Of a DNA stretch of 64,000 bases, positions 17,022 through 25,358 are shown one piece after another. Each line of letters begins with the position of its first letter. Position 1 is the stretch's first letter. This stretch comes from Ruminococcus_C sp963590855 (GTDB lineage: Bacteria; Bacillota; Clostridia; Oscillospirales; Ruminococcaceae): NCBI GenBank assembly GCA_963590855.1, contig CAVAQT010000009.1, positions 1-64,000 on the forward strand, given 5' to 3'. The translations under genes were made by a program, and so were the position numbers. The notes below the pieces were generated by a model. It had not been told where the DNA came from, made no database searches, and was given only the letters and a program-made list of their open reading frames with translations.

Positions 17022-17091
17022 TTGAATTTACCTCCATGTATTTTTCTTGACGAATGTCAAATCTATCTCCAGCAGTTTCCTGCGGGATTTC

Positions 17092-18507
17092 TCACTTCTT
17101 CGGCGGCATCAGCCCCGGCGGAACGCCCGGGATGCCGCCCTGCATATTCTGAAGCTGTTCCGGACTCATATTTGCCAGACGCTTCATGGCGCGGCGGTTC
17201 ATCTTTCCGCCCTTGCCGGATTTTCCGCCCAGCTGCTTCATCATCTTCTGCATCTGGTCGAACTGTTTCAGCAGACGGTTCACGTCCTCCACCTTTGTGC
17301 CGCTTCCGGCAGCGATACGCCGCTTGCGGGACGGGTTGATGATCGAGGGCTTTGCGCGCTCCGCCCTGGTCATAGATGTAATCATCGCCTCAATGCGCAC
17401 AAACTGCCGCTCGTCGATGTCTGCATCTTTCAGCTTGCTGCCCACGCCGGGGAGCATGCCGATAATGGACTTGAGCGAGCCCATCTTCTGGATCTGGCGC
17501 AGCTGTTCCAGGAGATCGTCCATATCGAACCGGTTTTCCTCGAACTTTTTCGCCATCTTCTCGGCATCCTTCTGGCTGATGGTGCTCTCCGCCTTTTCGA
17601 TCAGCGTCAGCATATCGCCCATGCCCAGGATACGGGAAGCCATCCGCTGGGGATGGAACTGCTCGAACTCATCCAGCTTTTCGCCCATACCCACATACTT
17701 GATGGGCTTGCCGGTGACCGCCAGCACGGACAGCGCCGCACCGCCGCGAGTGTCGGAGTCCAGCTTGGACATCAGCACGCTGTCAATGCCCAGGGCGTCG
17801 TCAAACGCCTTTGCCACATTGACGGCATCCTGACCGGTCATGGCGTCTACCACCAGCATGATCTCGTTGGGGTTGGTCAGTTCTTTCAGATCCTTCAGCT
17901 CATCCATCAGCTCGGTGTCGATGTGCAGACGGCCGGCGGTGTCCAGGATCACCACGTCATTGCCGTGATCCTTGGCGAATTTCAGCGCTTCCTTGGCGAT
18001 GATCCGCGGGTCGATCTGTCCCATCTCAAAGACCTTGACCCCGGCGCGCTCGCCCACCACCTGCAACTGATTGATCGCCGCCGGGCGGTAGATATCGCAC
18101 GCCACCAGCAGCGGAAAGTGCCCTTCCTTTTTCAGCATCTTCGCCAGCTTTGCAGAGTGAGTCGTCTTACCGGAGCCCTGGAGACCGCACATCATAATGA
18201 CGCACGGCGGCTTGGACGGGAACTGGATCCGGGCATTTTCATTGCCCATGAGGTTGCACAGCTCTTCGTTAACGATCTTGATGACCTGCTGTGCCGGCGT
18301 GAGGCTGGTGAGCACTTCTTCGCCCACGGCGCGCTCAGAGACCTTTTTGACAAAATCCTTGACGACCTTATAGCTGACATCCGCCTCCAACAGCGCCATG
18401 CGCACTTCACGCATTGCCTCCTTGACATCGCTCTCCGTCAGCTTTCCGTGGGATTTCAGCTTTTTGAACACCTGGTTCAGCTTTCCCGACAGTCCTTCAA
18501 ATGCCAT
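17092..18507 (-). CDS. ffh: Signal recognition particle protein Ffh
   Basis: Ffh binds signal sequences on ribosomes together with SRP RNA and delivers them to FtsY. The 471-residue protein has the N domain (1-90), the GTPase G domain with GLQGSGKTTHSAK, DTAGR and TKLD-type (SKLD) motifs, and a Met-rich M domain (about 325-465) ending in PGLMPPKK. The start at 18507 is 14 bases from the ylxM stop and follows GGAGGAG. The matching SRP RNA gene is at about 36 kb in this window. Confidence 0.97.
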   Translation of the reverse strand: MAFEGLSGKLNQVFKKLKSHGKLTESDVKEAMREVRMALLEADVSYKVVKDFVKKVSERAVGEEVLTSLTPAQQVIKIVNEELCNLMGNENARIQFPSKPPCVIMMCGLQGSGKTTHSAKLAKMLKKEGHFPLLVACDIYRPAAINQLQVVGERAGVKVFEMGQIDPRIIAKEALKFAKDHGNDVVILDTAGRLHIDTELMDELKDLKELTNPNEIMLVVDAMTGQDAVNVAKAFDDALGIDSVLMSKLDSDTRGGAALSVLAVTGKPIKYVGMGEKLDEFEQFHPQRMASRILGMGDMLTLIEKAESTISQKDAEKMAKKFEENRFDMDDLLEQLRQIQKMGSLKSIIGMLPGVGSKLKDADIDERQFVRIEAMITSMTRAERAKPSIINPSRKRRIAAGSGTKVEDVNRLLKQFDQMQKMMKQLGGKSGKGGKMNRRAMKRLANMSPEQLQNMQGGIPGVPPGLMPPKK

Positions 18508-18521
18508 ATGATCTCCTCCTC

Positions 18522-18887
18522 TCAAAGCAGTTCCAGTCCGTGGTGCACCGCTTCCATTGCCTTCCGGCAGGCGTTCTGCACCGCCGGAACATCTGCTGTC
18601 TGCGCCTGGATCTCCCGGAGCGATGCTGCGATCGCGCCGTAGTTCTCCCGAAACGCACTGAGCCTTGCCGCAAACTGCAGCTTTTCTTCCATCTCCAGCA
18701 GGATCTGCTCGCCGCGCTTGATGCCGTCCCGGACGCCCTGACGGGTGATCCCGACGATCTCGGCGATCTCGCTCAGCGACAGATCTGCACAATAGTACAG
18801 CTCTGTAAGCCGGTACTGATGGGGTGTCAGAAATTCACCATAGCAGTCCAGCAGCATGGCAAACTTCAAGTCCTTGGACATATCCAT
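18522..18887 (-). CDS. ylxM: YlxM-family helix-turn-helix protein (UPF0122)
   Basis: The 121-residue protein has a sigma-4-like helix-turn-helix (LSLSEIAEIVGITRQGVRD, about 37-55), typical of YlxM, which binds SRP components in streptococci and modulates Ffh GTPase activity. It is next to ffh as usual. GGAGG lies before the ATG at 18887. Confidence 0.9.
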   Translation of the reverse strand: MDMSKDLKFAMLLDCYGEFLTPHQYRLTELYYCADLSLSEIAEIVGITRQGVRDGIKRGEQILLEMEEKLQFAARLSAFRENYGAIAASLREIQAQTADVPAVQNACRKAMEAVHHGLELL

Positions 18888-18922
18888 GCCGCCTCCTGCC
18901 TGTAAAAGTAATCTGCTTTACA

Positions 18923-18951
18923 AGTATACTCCATTTTCTTCGGCTTGTCAA
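18923..18951 (-). promoter_or_regulatory. Promoter of the ylxM-ffh operon
   Basis: Perfect TTGACA (18946-18951) and TATACT (18923-18928) on the minus strand with a 17-base spacer. Confidence 0.85.
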
Positions 18952-19047
18952 GGCTTTTTCTTTCGTGAAACTGCACAAATTTGAAGTCCCGCTTTTTCTC
19001 TTCATGCAATATATTTGCTTATTTTTCATGCTTTATCTGCATTCTTC

Positions 19048-19076
19048 TTGACATTTCGCGAAATTACGCCTATAAT
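19048..19076 (+). promoter_or_regulatory. Promoter of the SCP2/H1-like gene
   Basis: Perfect TTGACA (19048-19053) and TATAAT (19071-19076) with a 17-base spacer, divergent from the ylxM promoter. Confidence 0.88.
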
Positions 19077-19131
19077 AGATAAGAAAAGCATACGAAATCC
19101 CGGCGTATTTCTGCCGGAGGTGACGAAAGGA

Positions 19132-19788
19132 ATGACAAAAATGACTTTTGAAGAAATGTTCAAAGAAGCTCAGGCACTGCTGAATGCAGCAAGCGCAAAG
19201 GGTGCGCAGACACATCTGGCAGTACAGTTCGATGTATCCGGTGACGGCTGCGGTGCATTTTATGCAGAGGTCAGCGCAGACAGCGACGATCTGACCATTG
19301 CGCCGTATGACTACAAGGGACACGATGTTCTGGTTTCGGCAGATGCCGCAGAACTGCTGGATGCGCTGCGCTGCGCAGAGACCGCGGCACTGACCATGGA
19401 CGGCGAATGGGACAAGGTCGCTGCATTCCGTGAGATCCTCGCGACTCTGCCGAAGCCGAAAAAGGCTGCTGCACCGAAGGCAAAGGCTCCGGCAAAGAAA
19501 GCCGCTGCCAAGGCTGCGCCGAAGAAGGCAGAGACTCCGAAAGCTACAACCGCAGCTGCAAAGAAAGCAGAACCGGTAAAGACCGCGCCGAAGAAAGCCG
19601 CAGCACCGAAGGCAGAAACAAAGCCTGCCGCAGCTGTGACCGCAGAAGCGCCGAAGGCAGAACCGGTAAAGGCTGCTGCAAAGACTGAACCGGTCACCAC
19701 AGCAAAGACAGCCGCAACAACTGCAAAGCCGGCTGCCGCTGCGCCGAAGAGCACCGCAAACCGCAGCAAGCGCGGCAGAAGAAAGTAA
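19132..19788 (+). CDS. SCP2-like domain fused to a histone-H1-like Lys/Ala/Pro tail
   Basis: The 218-residue product has an N-terminal globular domain (about 5-105) whose strand-helix order and sequence (HLAVQFDVSG, GAFYAEVS, then VSADAAELLDAL and a final AALTMDGEWDKVAAFREIL) resemble the SCP2 sterol-carrier fold, a hydrophobic ligand-binding fold. Residues about 108-218 are a low-complexity Ala-Lys-Pro tail with repeated PKKA/AKKA units ending Arg-Ser-Lys-Arg-Gly-Arg-Arg-Lys, as in histone H1 and bacterial H1-like nucleoid proteins. GGAGGTGA is seven bases from the ATG at 19132; an ATG at 19141 is also possible. Strong promoter and terminator suggest abundant expression. Whether the tail binds DNA, RNA or the membrane is unknown. 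Confidence 0.8.
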   Translation: MTKMTFEEMFKEAQALLNAASAKGAQTHLAVQFDVSGDGCGAFYAEVSADSDDLTIAPYDYKGHDVLVSADAAELLDALRCAETAALTMDGEWDKVAAFREILATLPKPKKAAAPKAKAPAKKAAAKAAPKKAETPKATTAAAKKAEPVKTAPKKAAAPKAETKPAAAVTAEAPKAEPVKAAAKTEPVTTAKTAATTAKPAAAAPKSTANRSKRGRRK

Positions 19789-19811
19789 TATTTCCAGGAT
19801 ATACAAATCAG

Positions 19812-19859
19812 AAAAACCGTTTCGCCCACCGGAGCTTTCCGGCGGCGGAACGGTTTTTT
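19812..19859. terminator. Bidirectional terminator
   Basis: A long hairpin with outer arms AAAACCG (19813) and CGGTTTT (19851) and an inner GC-rich stem, with T tracts on both strands. It serves the SCP2/H1-like gene and the convergent transporter. Confidence 0.85.
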
Positions 19860-19885
19860 GTTTTCTTTACGGGAATCGGGTCACG

Positions 19886-21391
19886 TTATTTGGTTTTGGT
19901 CTCCGCTTTTGCCGCAGGCTTTTTTCCCGTGGAAAAGCACACCCAGAAGATCACCGCCAGAAGCACCAGCGCGAACGCCATCCAGCCAATAAGCGTTCCC
20001 AGACCCTTTCCGGCGAACATGTCATAATAGCCCTTGAGATAGATCAGGCAGATCAGGGCAGGCACGACATAGGACATATAGCCGCGCAGCCAGCCCGGCA
20101 GCTTCGGGCCGGTGCCCTCGTTGACCTCTGCCAGGAACTTTTCCCAGCCCCAGCCGTTTTTCCGGACGCAGAACAGCACATACACCAGCGAGCCAAGCGG
20201 CAGGATGTTATAGGAGACCAGAAAGTCCTCCAGATCCATGACGGAAGAGCCGTCTCCGAAAGGCTGGAAGCCGGACAGCAGATTAAAGCCCAGAATCGCC
20301 GGCAGAGACAGCACGAAGATCAGCACCAGATTTACCAGGAGAGACTTTTTCCGTGTCCAGCTGCCCAGTTCCACCGTCATGGTGATGATGTTCTCGAACA
20401 CGGCGATAACGGTAGAAAGCGCCGCAAAGGACATGAACACGAAGAAGCAGGTGCCCCAGATGCGTCCGCCCACCATATGGTGGAACACATTCGGCAGGGT
20501 GATAAACAGCAGAGACGGGCCGGCATCCGGCTGAACGTCATAGGCAAAGCATGCCGGGATGATAATGAGACCAGCCATAATTGCAACGAAAGTATCCAGG
20601 ATCACCACATTGATCGCCTCGCCGGTGATGCGCCGGCCCTTTTTCAGATAGCTGCCGAAGATCTCCATTGCGCCAATGCCCACGCTCAGGGTAAAGAATG
20701 CGTGTGTCATGGCGGCGAACGCCACAGAGCCATAGCCGTTTTCTTTCAGGCGGGAGAAGCTGGGGACGAGGAAATATTTCAGGCCCTCGCCTGCGCCCTT
20801 CAGCCGGAGCGAATTCACCACGAGCACCAGCATCAGCACAATGAGGAGCATCATCATGACCTTTGTGACCTTTTCGATGCCGTTTTGCAGTCCCAGGGCG
20901 CAGATGCCGATACAGAGGGCGATGACGATCGCCGCAAAGAGGATCATCAGCCCCGGATTTTCCAGCATCCGGGAGAAAAAGCCGGAGGTCTCCTCCGCGG
21001 CAACAGCCGTGATCTTTCCTGAACCATACAGGAACGCATAGTAGAGCATCCAACCGGCGACCATGGTATAGAACATCATGAGCAGATAGTTTCCGGCGAT
21101 GCCGGCGTATTTGGTGATATGCCAGCGGCTGCCCGGCTGTTCCAGGATATTCAGCGCCTGGGAGATACTCCGGCGGCTGCCGCGGCCGATGGCAAACTCA
21201 CAGATGACGATAGGCAGTCCCAGTAGAAGCAGGCACAGCAGGTAAATGATAAGGAATGCGCCGCCGCCGTTTTCGCCGCAGATATACGGGAATTTCCAGA
21301 CGTTGCCCAGACCCACGGCGCACCCGGCAGATACCAGGATAAAGCCCAGCCGGGAATGGAACGTGGCTCGGTTTTTGGTTGATGTACTCAT
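19886..21391 (-). CDS. Sodium-dependent transporter, NSS (SNF) family
   Basis: The 501-residue protein has about 12 membrane helices and the signature of neurotransmitter:sodium symporters at the N-terminus: SRLGFILVSAGCAVGLGNVWKFP, which includes the unwound part of helix 1 that binds Na+ and substrate. Bacterial members such as LeuT, TnaT and MhsT import amino acids with Na+; the substrate here cannot be read. It ends in a short Lys-rich tail. AAAGGAG precedes the ATG at 21391, and the gene has its own consensus promoter and a shared terminator. Confidence 0.93.
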   Translation of the reverse strand: MSTSTKNRATFHSRLGFILVSAGCAVGLGNVWKFPYICGENGGGAFLIIYLLCLLLLGLPIVICEFAIGRGSRRSISQALNILEQPGSRWHITKYAGIAGNYLLMMFYTMVAGWMLYYAFLYGSGKITAVAAEETSGFFSRMLENPGLMILFAAIVIALCIGICALGLQNGIEKVTKVMMMLLIVLMLVLVVNSLRLKGAGEGLKYFLVPSFSRLKENGYGSVAFAAMTHAFFTLSVGIGAMEIFGSYLKKGRRITGEAINVVILDTFVAIMAGLIIIPACFAYDVQPDAGPSLLFITLPNVFHHMVGGRIWGTCFFVFMSFAALSTVIAVFENIITMTVELGSWTRKKSLLVNLVLIFVLSLPAILGFNLLSGFQPFGDGSSVMDLEDFLVSYNILPLGSLVYVLFCVRKNGWGWEKFLAEVNEGTGPKLPGWLRGYMSYVVPALICLIYLKGYYDMFAGKGLGTLIGWMAFALVLLAVIFWVCFSTGKKPAAKAETKTK

Positions 21392-21441
21392 AGCAGTTCT
21401 CCTTTGTTGTCTCCGCAATTGCAGAAAAATGTGATTGTTTT

Positions 21442-21470
21442 ATTATACAACAAGATTGCGTTTTTGTCAA
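21442..21470 (-). promoter_or_regulatory. Promoter of the NSS transporter
   Basis: Perfect TTGACA (21465-21470) and TATAAT (21442-21447) on the minus strand, 17-base spacer. Confidence 0.85.
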
Positions 21471-21487
21471 ATACGCCAGGCAGCGTG

Positions 21488-21825
21488 GCGGCGTGCTCGC
21501 CGCCGAGCCTTACCCCCCAATATAACGGAGAGAAAAGGGCAGCGTTACGGCGGCAGCAGCCGCCTGTCTCCCCCTCCGGGGAATTTTTGTTGTGCGTGCG
21601 CTAAAACAACACTGCCTTTCGTGTGATGCGTTGCCGCACAAACAAGGGTAGGCGAGCGGCGTGCTCACCGCTGAGCCTTACCCCCCCCAATATAACGGAG
21701 AGAAAAGGGCAGTGTTACGGCAGGCAAGCTGCCTGTTCCCCCCTCCGGGGAATTTTTGTTGTGCGTGCGCTAAAACAACACTGCCTTTCGTGTGATGCGT
21801 TGCCGCACAAACAAGGGTAGGCGAG
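21488..21825. repeat. Two tandem copies of a 169-bp repeat
   Basis: Positions about 21488-21656 and 21657-21825 are near-identical direct repeats that share the AATATAACGGAGAGAAAAGG, GTGCGTGCGCTAAAACAACA and GTGTGATGCGTTGCCGCACA blocks. They differ mainly in GC-rich short hairpins that look compensatory. Apart from the transporter promoter, the 930-base interval 21392-22322 contains only repeats and a terminator. Confidence 0.85.
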
Positions 21826-22240
21826 AGCTTTTCTTTTTTTGCTTCTTTTTTTCTTTTTAGCAAAGAAAAAAAGAAGGGAGTAATTGCGCAGCAAACGCCA
21901 AAGAATAATGTCAACCGTCTGCACAAGCAACAGACAGAAAGCCTGCGTAGCAAGCACCGGAAAAGGCAACCATGGGCGTTTGCAAGCCCCAGGCGGACAG
22001 CGAGAGCAGCGAGCGATTCCGCCGGATGGTTTCACGGTGTTTTCCCCAGGGCAGTGTTGCCAAGTACGTCAAAGTATCATCGGGCGAACGATGTTCGCCC
22101 CTACGGTGCAGTTGCCTTTCGTGTGATACATTGCCGCACATATAAGTGTTGGCGAGAGCAACGAGCGATTCCGCCGGATGGTTTCACAGTGTTTTCCCCA
22201 GGGCAGTGTTGCCGGGAGTGTCAAAGTATCATCGGGCGAA
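21826..22240. repeat. Mosaic dispersed repeat, copy 1
   Basis: The segment begins with a poly-pyrimidine hairpin (arms 21842-21856 and 21863-21877), continues with a block from about 21889 to 22061 that recurs at 32917-33094, then a GGGCGAAC-GTTCGCCC palindrome block (22082-22106), and a partial second copy of the block (about 22153-22212). The same modules occur in the same general order near 32.7-33.1 kb. No coding function is evident. Confidence 0.8.
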
Positions 22241-22247
22241 CCATGAA

Positions 22248-22279
22248 AAAACGCACCTCACGGCCGTGAGATGCGTTTT
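22248..22279 (-). terminator. Terminator of the sigma/anti-sigma operon
   Basis: Adjacent 16-base arms (22248-22263 and 22264-22279, one mismatch) form a compact hairpin with A/T ends. It cuts into the end of the repeat cluster. Confidence 0.8.
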
Positions 22280-22322
22280 CTCTGGGATAGAGTATATTAA
22301 ATTATTGGAAAGATGTCAAGCA

Positions 22323-23678
22323 TTACTTTTCCCACATCAGGATATCTGCGCCGGCATAGACAGCCTGCACCTGCTGCGGATCGACAGGCTCCAAAAAGCT
22401 GATATTCAGCGTGGTGTGCCCGTCATTCGGTGAACCTGCCTCACAGGAGACCTGGAAAATATTCATGGCGCTGTAGAACAGATTGTTGTCCTCTACCGGG
22501 ATCTTTGTATGATGGGACTGATCTCCGGTCTTGGCATAGCCCAGACAATCCGCACTTCGGGTGAAGCCGGGGACACTAGTGCCGGTATAGCCAAACATCG
22601 CCGGCATGGGATCTTCATCGCTCCAGGTAAAGGATGCGCCCCAGGGTGTCAGTTCCATGGTCATGGGCGTCTCTTCTCCGTTTTTCGCGTCAGTATAGAT
22701 AAAGTCCTCCTTCACGGATTCCACAACGGGATAATCCAGCCGGAAGCGCAGATGCAGGCTCCCCTCGGTGAGAACATCCTTCCTGCTCACATAGACCGTA
22801 TCCTCGTCAGAATGGGAAGCAGCATCTTCATCGGCACTTTCTCCCGTGCTGTACGTTTCGTCCAGCGGCACAAAGTTTTCCCATACCAGCTGCTCTTCCT
22901 GTGCAGACAGCGCCTTTCGCGTGTTGATGTCTGCCACAGAATAGCCCAGCCAGTTCCGGATGCGCCGCATGTCATAGGTGTCATTATAAGACCCCAGGTA
23001 ATAGTAAAAATTCTCTTCTCCGCTGTCCTCACGGGGCACAAGGAATTTGTCAATGTTCAGTTCATATGTGATCTCGTCACCGGAAAGATAGCTTTCCATT
23101 CCGCTGAAATGCTGCCTTACATACAGATGTCCGCCGTCCGATGCGTCATAGGTGACGGTTTCCTCCATGCTCTCGCCGCCGTTATAGCCAATCGTCGCCG
23201 CGCCGCTGCCCAGAAACCGGGTGTAATTGGGCAGTGTGAACCCATTCACCCCGGAAAACTCCAGCACCACGTTGACATTGTGCTCATCGCCGAACACGCC
23301 GAGCACCTGGCAGTCGATGCTGTCACAGGTGTTGGTCATTTCCACTTCAGGAACGGTATACAGTTCTTCCAGTGCGGACGGATACGAAACGTCCTTGCCG
23401 AATACCAGCTGCATCAGCTGTGCAAAGCCGCCGTTTGCCGCAGCCGCAGCCGTGATGGCACTGCCGCTCACCAGAACCGCCGCCGCTGTAATTGCCGCCG
23501 GAATGCGAAGCTTCCAGTGACGGCGTGCCGGCGCGCCTTCTGTCTCCGCATCCAAGGCATCCATGACCCGGCTGCGGACGGCACGGTGCGAGAACCTTGC
23601 GGTTTTCCGAATCTCCGGCAGATCCTCGTGTGTCATGTCCAAATGCGAAAAAATCTCAAACAAGTTCCATTTGCTCAT
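22323..23678 (-). CDS. Membrane-anchored anti-sigma factor (DUF4179-like)
   Basis: The 451-residue protein has a cytosolic N-terminal part (about 1-55) for sigma binding, one membrane helix (about 60-85, Ala/Val-rich), and a large outer domain of about 360 residues with a DUF4179-like start (NGGFAQLMQLVFG). It should hold the ECF sigma factor inactive until an outside signal. The frame opens at 23684, but GGGGAT is correctly spaced (8 bases) only for the Met at 23678. It overlaps the sigma gene by 23 bases. The signal sensed is unknown. Confidence 0.85.
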   Translation of the reverse strand: MSKWNLFEIFSHLDMTHEDLPEIRKTARFSHRAVRSRVMDALDAETEGAPARRHWKLRIPAAITAAAVLVSGSAITAAAAANGGFAQLMQLVFGKDVSYPSALEELYTVPEVEMTNTCDSIDCQVLGVFGDEHNVNVVLEFSGVNGFTLPNYTRFLGSGAATIGYNGGESMEETVTYDASDGGHLYVRQHFSGMESYLSGDEITYELNIDKFLVPREDSGEENFYYYLGSYNDTYDMRRIRNWLGYSVADINTRKALSAQEEQLVWENFVPLDETYSTGESADEDAASHSDEDTVYVSRKDVLTEGSLHLRFRLDYPVVESVKEDFIYTDAKNGEETPMTMELTPWGASFTWSDEDPMPAMFGYTGTSVPGFTRSADCLGYAKTGDQSHHTKIPVEDNNLFYSAMNIFQVSCEAGSPNDGHTTLNISFLEPVDPQQVQAVYAGADILMWEK

Positions 23679-24288
23679 AGCCATATCCCCTTTCTGTAAA
23701 CAGCTGGCGCAGTTTTTTCCTGCTCCGGTGCATTCTGGTTTTCACGGTCGCCTCTTTCATGTGAAGCTCTCCGGCGATCTCTGCCACGGTCTGATGGTAG
23801 AAGTAATAGCGCAGCAGGATCTCCTGATCCCGTTCCGGCAGCTGCCCCATGACCTCCCGGAGGATCTCCGCCAGTTCGGTCTGTTCTGCCTGTGCCGAAA
23901 CATCGGTGTCCGCGGCGATCACCACATCATCAATGGGCTGGGTGTCCAGCTGGCGTTTTCGCAGCCAGTTGCAGCCCTTTGACCGTGCAATACTGGCGAG
24001 ATAGCCGGTGAGATGTTCCGTGCGCATTTCCGGGGCGTGATGCCACAGGGCGAGGAACACGTCCGCTGTCAATTCCTCGATGTCCTCCGGCGCAGTCTGT
24101 CCCCGGGTGGTGTTCCGCAGGATCGTGCCCACATAGGCGGTATAGCGCTTCATGACGCGTTCCAGTGCCCGGCGATCCCGGCGTTTCAGCTGTTCCAGCA
24201 GCCGTGCATCTTTTCCGGGAGACTCCGCGGCGGCTGCCGACAAAACAAGCTCTGCCGAACAGCTGTCCCATGTTGTTGCTTGCGGCAT
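23656..24288 (-). CDS. ECF-type RNA polymerase sigma factor
   Basis: The 210-residue protein has sigma region 2 (about 32-100, with ALERVMKRYTAYV and ADVFLALWHHAPEMR) and region 4 (about 140-195, LPERDQEILLRYYFYHQTVAEIAGELHMKEATVKTRMHRSRKKL). The pairing with an overlapping membrane anti-sigma gene marks it as an extracytoplasmic-function sigma factor. AAAGGAGGT precedes the ATG. An AACCTTTT/GTCTAT-type promoter just upstream suggests that it activates itself. Confidence 0.92.
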   Translation of the reverse strand: MPQATTWDSCSAELVLSAAAAESPGKDARLLEQLKRRDRRALERVMKRYTAYVGTILRNTTRGQTAPEDIEELTADVFLALWHHAPEMRTEHLTGYLASIARSKGCNWLRKRQLDTQPIDDVVIAADTDVSAQAEQTELAEILREVMGQLPERDQEILLRYYFYHQTVAEIAGELHMKEATVKTRMHRSRKKLRQLFTERGYGYEQMELV

Positions 24289-24326
24289 GATACCCGACCT
24301 CCTTTCGTGTTTTGCGCGTTCACTTA

Positions 24327-24357
24327 GATAGACACCAGTTCCGGGGAAAAGGTTTCA
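24327..24357 (-). promoter_or_regulatory. Autoregulatory ECF-type promoter
   Basis: On the minus strand GAAACC followed by TTTT (24351-24356 and on) and GTCTAT (24328-24333) are separated by 17 bases. This resembles the AACC-box plus GTCTAT promoters of ECF sigma factors paired with DUF4179 anti-sigmas. Confidence 0.6.
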
Positions 24358-24365
24358 CTTTTCTG

Positions 24366-24405
24366 CAAAAAAAGAAAAAGAGCCGCGAAAACGCTCCGCA
24401 GCTCT
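24366..24405 (-). terminator. Terminator of the dockerin gene
   Basis: A 9-bp stem (24379-24387 with 24397-24405, one GU pair) is followed on the minus strand by a T-rich tract. Nearly the same sequence occurs upstream of the gene at 25261-25292. Confidence 0.85.
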
Positions 24406-24411
24406 CCAAAA

Positions 24412-25161
24412 TTATGCCGGCAATTTTGTGATATCCTGTATCAGAAAGCGCATCAGCAGCAATGCATCCGATGCATCTATTGCGCCGTCCCCATTGCAGT
24501 CTGCCTTTTTTCGCTGTGTTTCCGACAGTTCCACCGTACCGCTGACTGCCTGATGCAGCAGTACCGCATCTGCCACACAAATGGTGCCGTCCAAATTGAC
24601 ATCGCCCGTCAGAAGCGGTTGAATGTCCAGATAGACCGGCCGCCGGTCGCTGATGACCGTGTCATCCCGCAAGTCGTACAGTGTCCCTTCCAGAGACATG
24701 ACCAAATCATATTGCTTCCCCTCGATCAGACAGTCCTTTGCCGAATAAAGCCGATATATCCTTTCATTGTATACTGCATCCAGATACAGCTGCGAATGCA
24801 GTGCGGTATAGGTGCAGTCCTGTGCTTCTCCATCAGAACAGGAAAAATAACCAATAATGGCATATGCATCGCTAGCCCTCAAAAACGTCACATACTCTCC
24901 TGCCGCAGTCATACCATCGTTTCCGACCTGTGCCATATCGAACAGCCGGTAGGCAAAAGTCAGGTCGGATTGTTCCAGCTGCATCTCATGCGCCGCTGCA
25001 TAGGACAGGATTTTTTCTGTCACACGGGAATACGCGGTATCGTCCGCAATGGGATTATCTCCGTTTGGCCCGTATGCCGCATGAACAGAGAACGGAGAAA
25101 AAAGCATCCCCAAGATCATACAACAGGAAAGCAGTGCTGCAAAAAGTTTTTTCATCATCAT
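24412..25161 (-). CDS. Secreted protein with C-terminal type I dockerin
   Basis: The 249-residue protein begins with a signal peptide (to about Ala28). Residues 30-185 are an unknown globular module with no recognised catalytic motif. The C-terminus is a dockerin with two calcium-loop/helix repeats: GDVNLDGTICVADAVLL (about 187-203) and ADCNGDGAIDASDALLL (about 222-238). It should dock to a cohesin on a scaffoldin. Three consecutive Met codons open the frame; AAGGAA suits the first. The gene is flanked by two near-identical terminators. Confidence 0.85.
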   Translation of the reverse strand: MMMKKLFAALLSCCMILGMLFSPFSVHAAYGPNGDNPIADDTAYSRVTEKILSYAAAHEMQLEQSDLTFAYRLFDMAQVGNDGMTAAGEYVTFLRASDAYAIIGYFSCSDGEAQDCTYTALHSQLYLDAVYNERIYRLYSAKDCLIEGKQYDLVMSLEGTLYDLRDDTVISDRRPVYLDIQPLLTGDVNLDGTICVADAVLLHQAVSGTVELSETQRKKADCNGDGAIDASDALLLMRFLIQDITKLPA

Positions 25162-25255
25162 CCCCCCATTCCTTTTCCGTCGTATATCTCAGCTTATCAT
25201 AATTTCGTCATGTTTTCAATTGACAAAATGCACAATTATTTCTGCATTTTTTCTC

Positions 25256-25292
25256 ACAAAAAAAAGAGCCACGAAAACGCTCCGCAGCTCTT
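25256..25292 (-). terminator. Terminator of the two-component operon
   Basis: A hairpin almost identical to that at 24379-24405, with an A-rich left flank giving a T tract on the minus strand. It lies between the histidine kinase and the dockerin gene. Confidence 0.8.
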
Positions 25293-25358
25293 CTGTTTAT
25301 ATCTTAGGACCTGTCTCCACAAGAAATATGTCGGGTATACGCTTGTGAAGCCAGGTTC

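Noticed and set aside
19033..19829. Minus-strand Cys/Leu-rich and Ala/Phe-rich frames opposite the SCP2/H1-like gene
   Set aside because: Composition follows from the Lys/Ala repeat tail read in antisense.
21884..22126. Small plus-strand peptides sharing a GGQR-QRAIPPDGFT segment in both repeat clusters
   Set aside because: They arise from the repeated DNA block; third-position changes are not favoured and no ribosome site is seen. A repeat-encoded peptide cannot be fully excluded.
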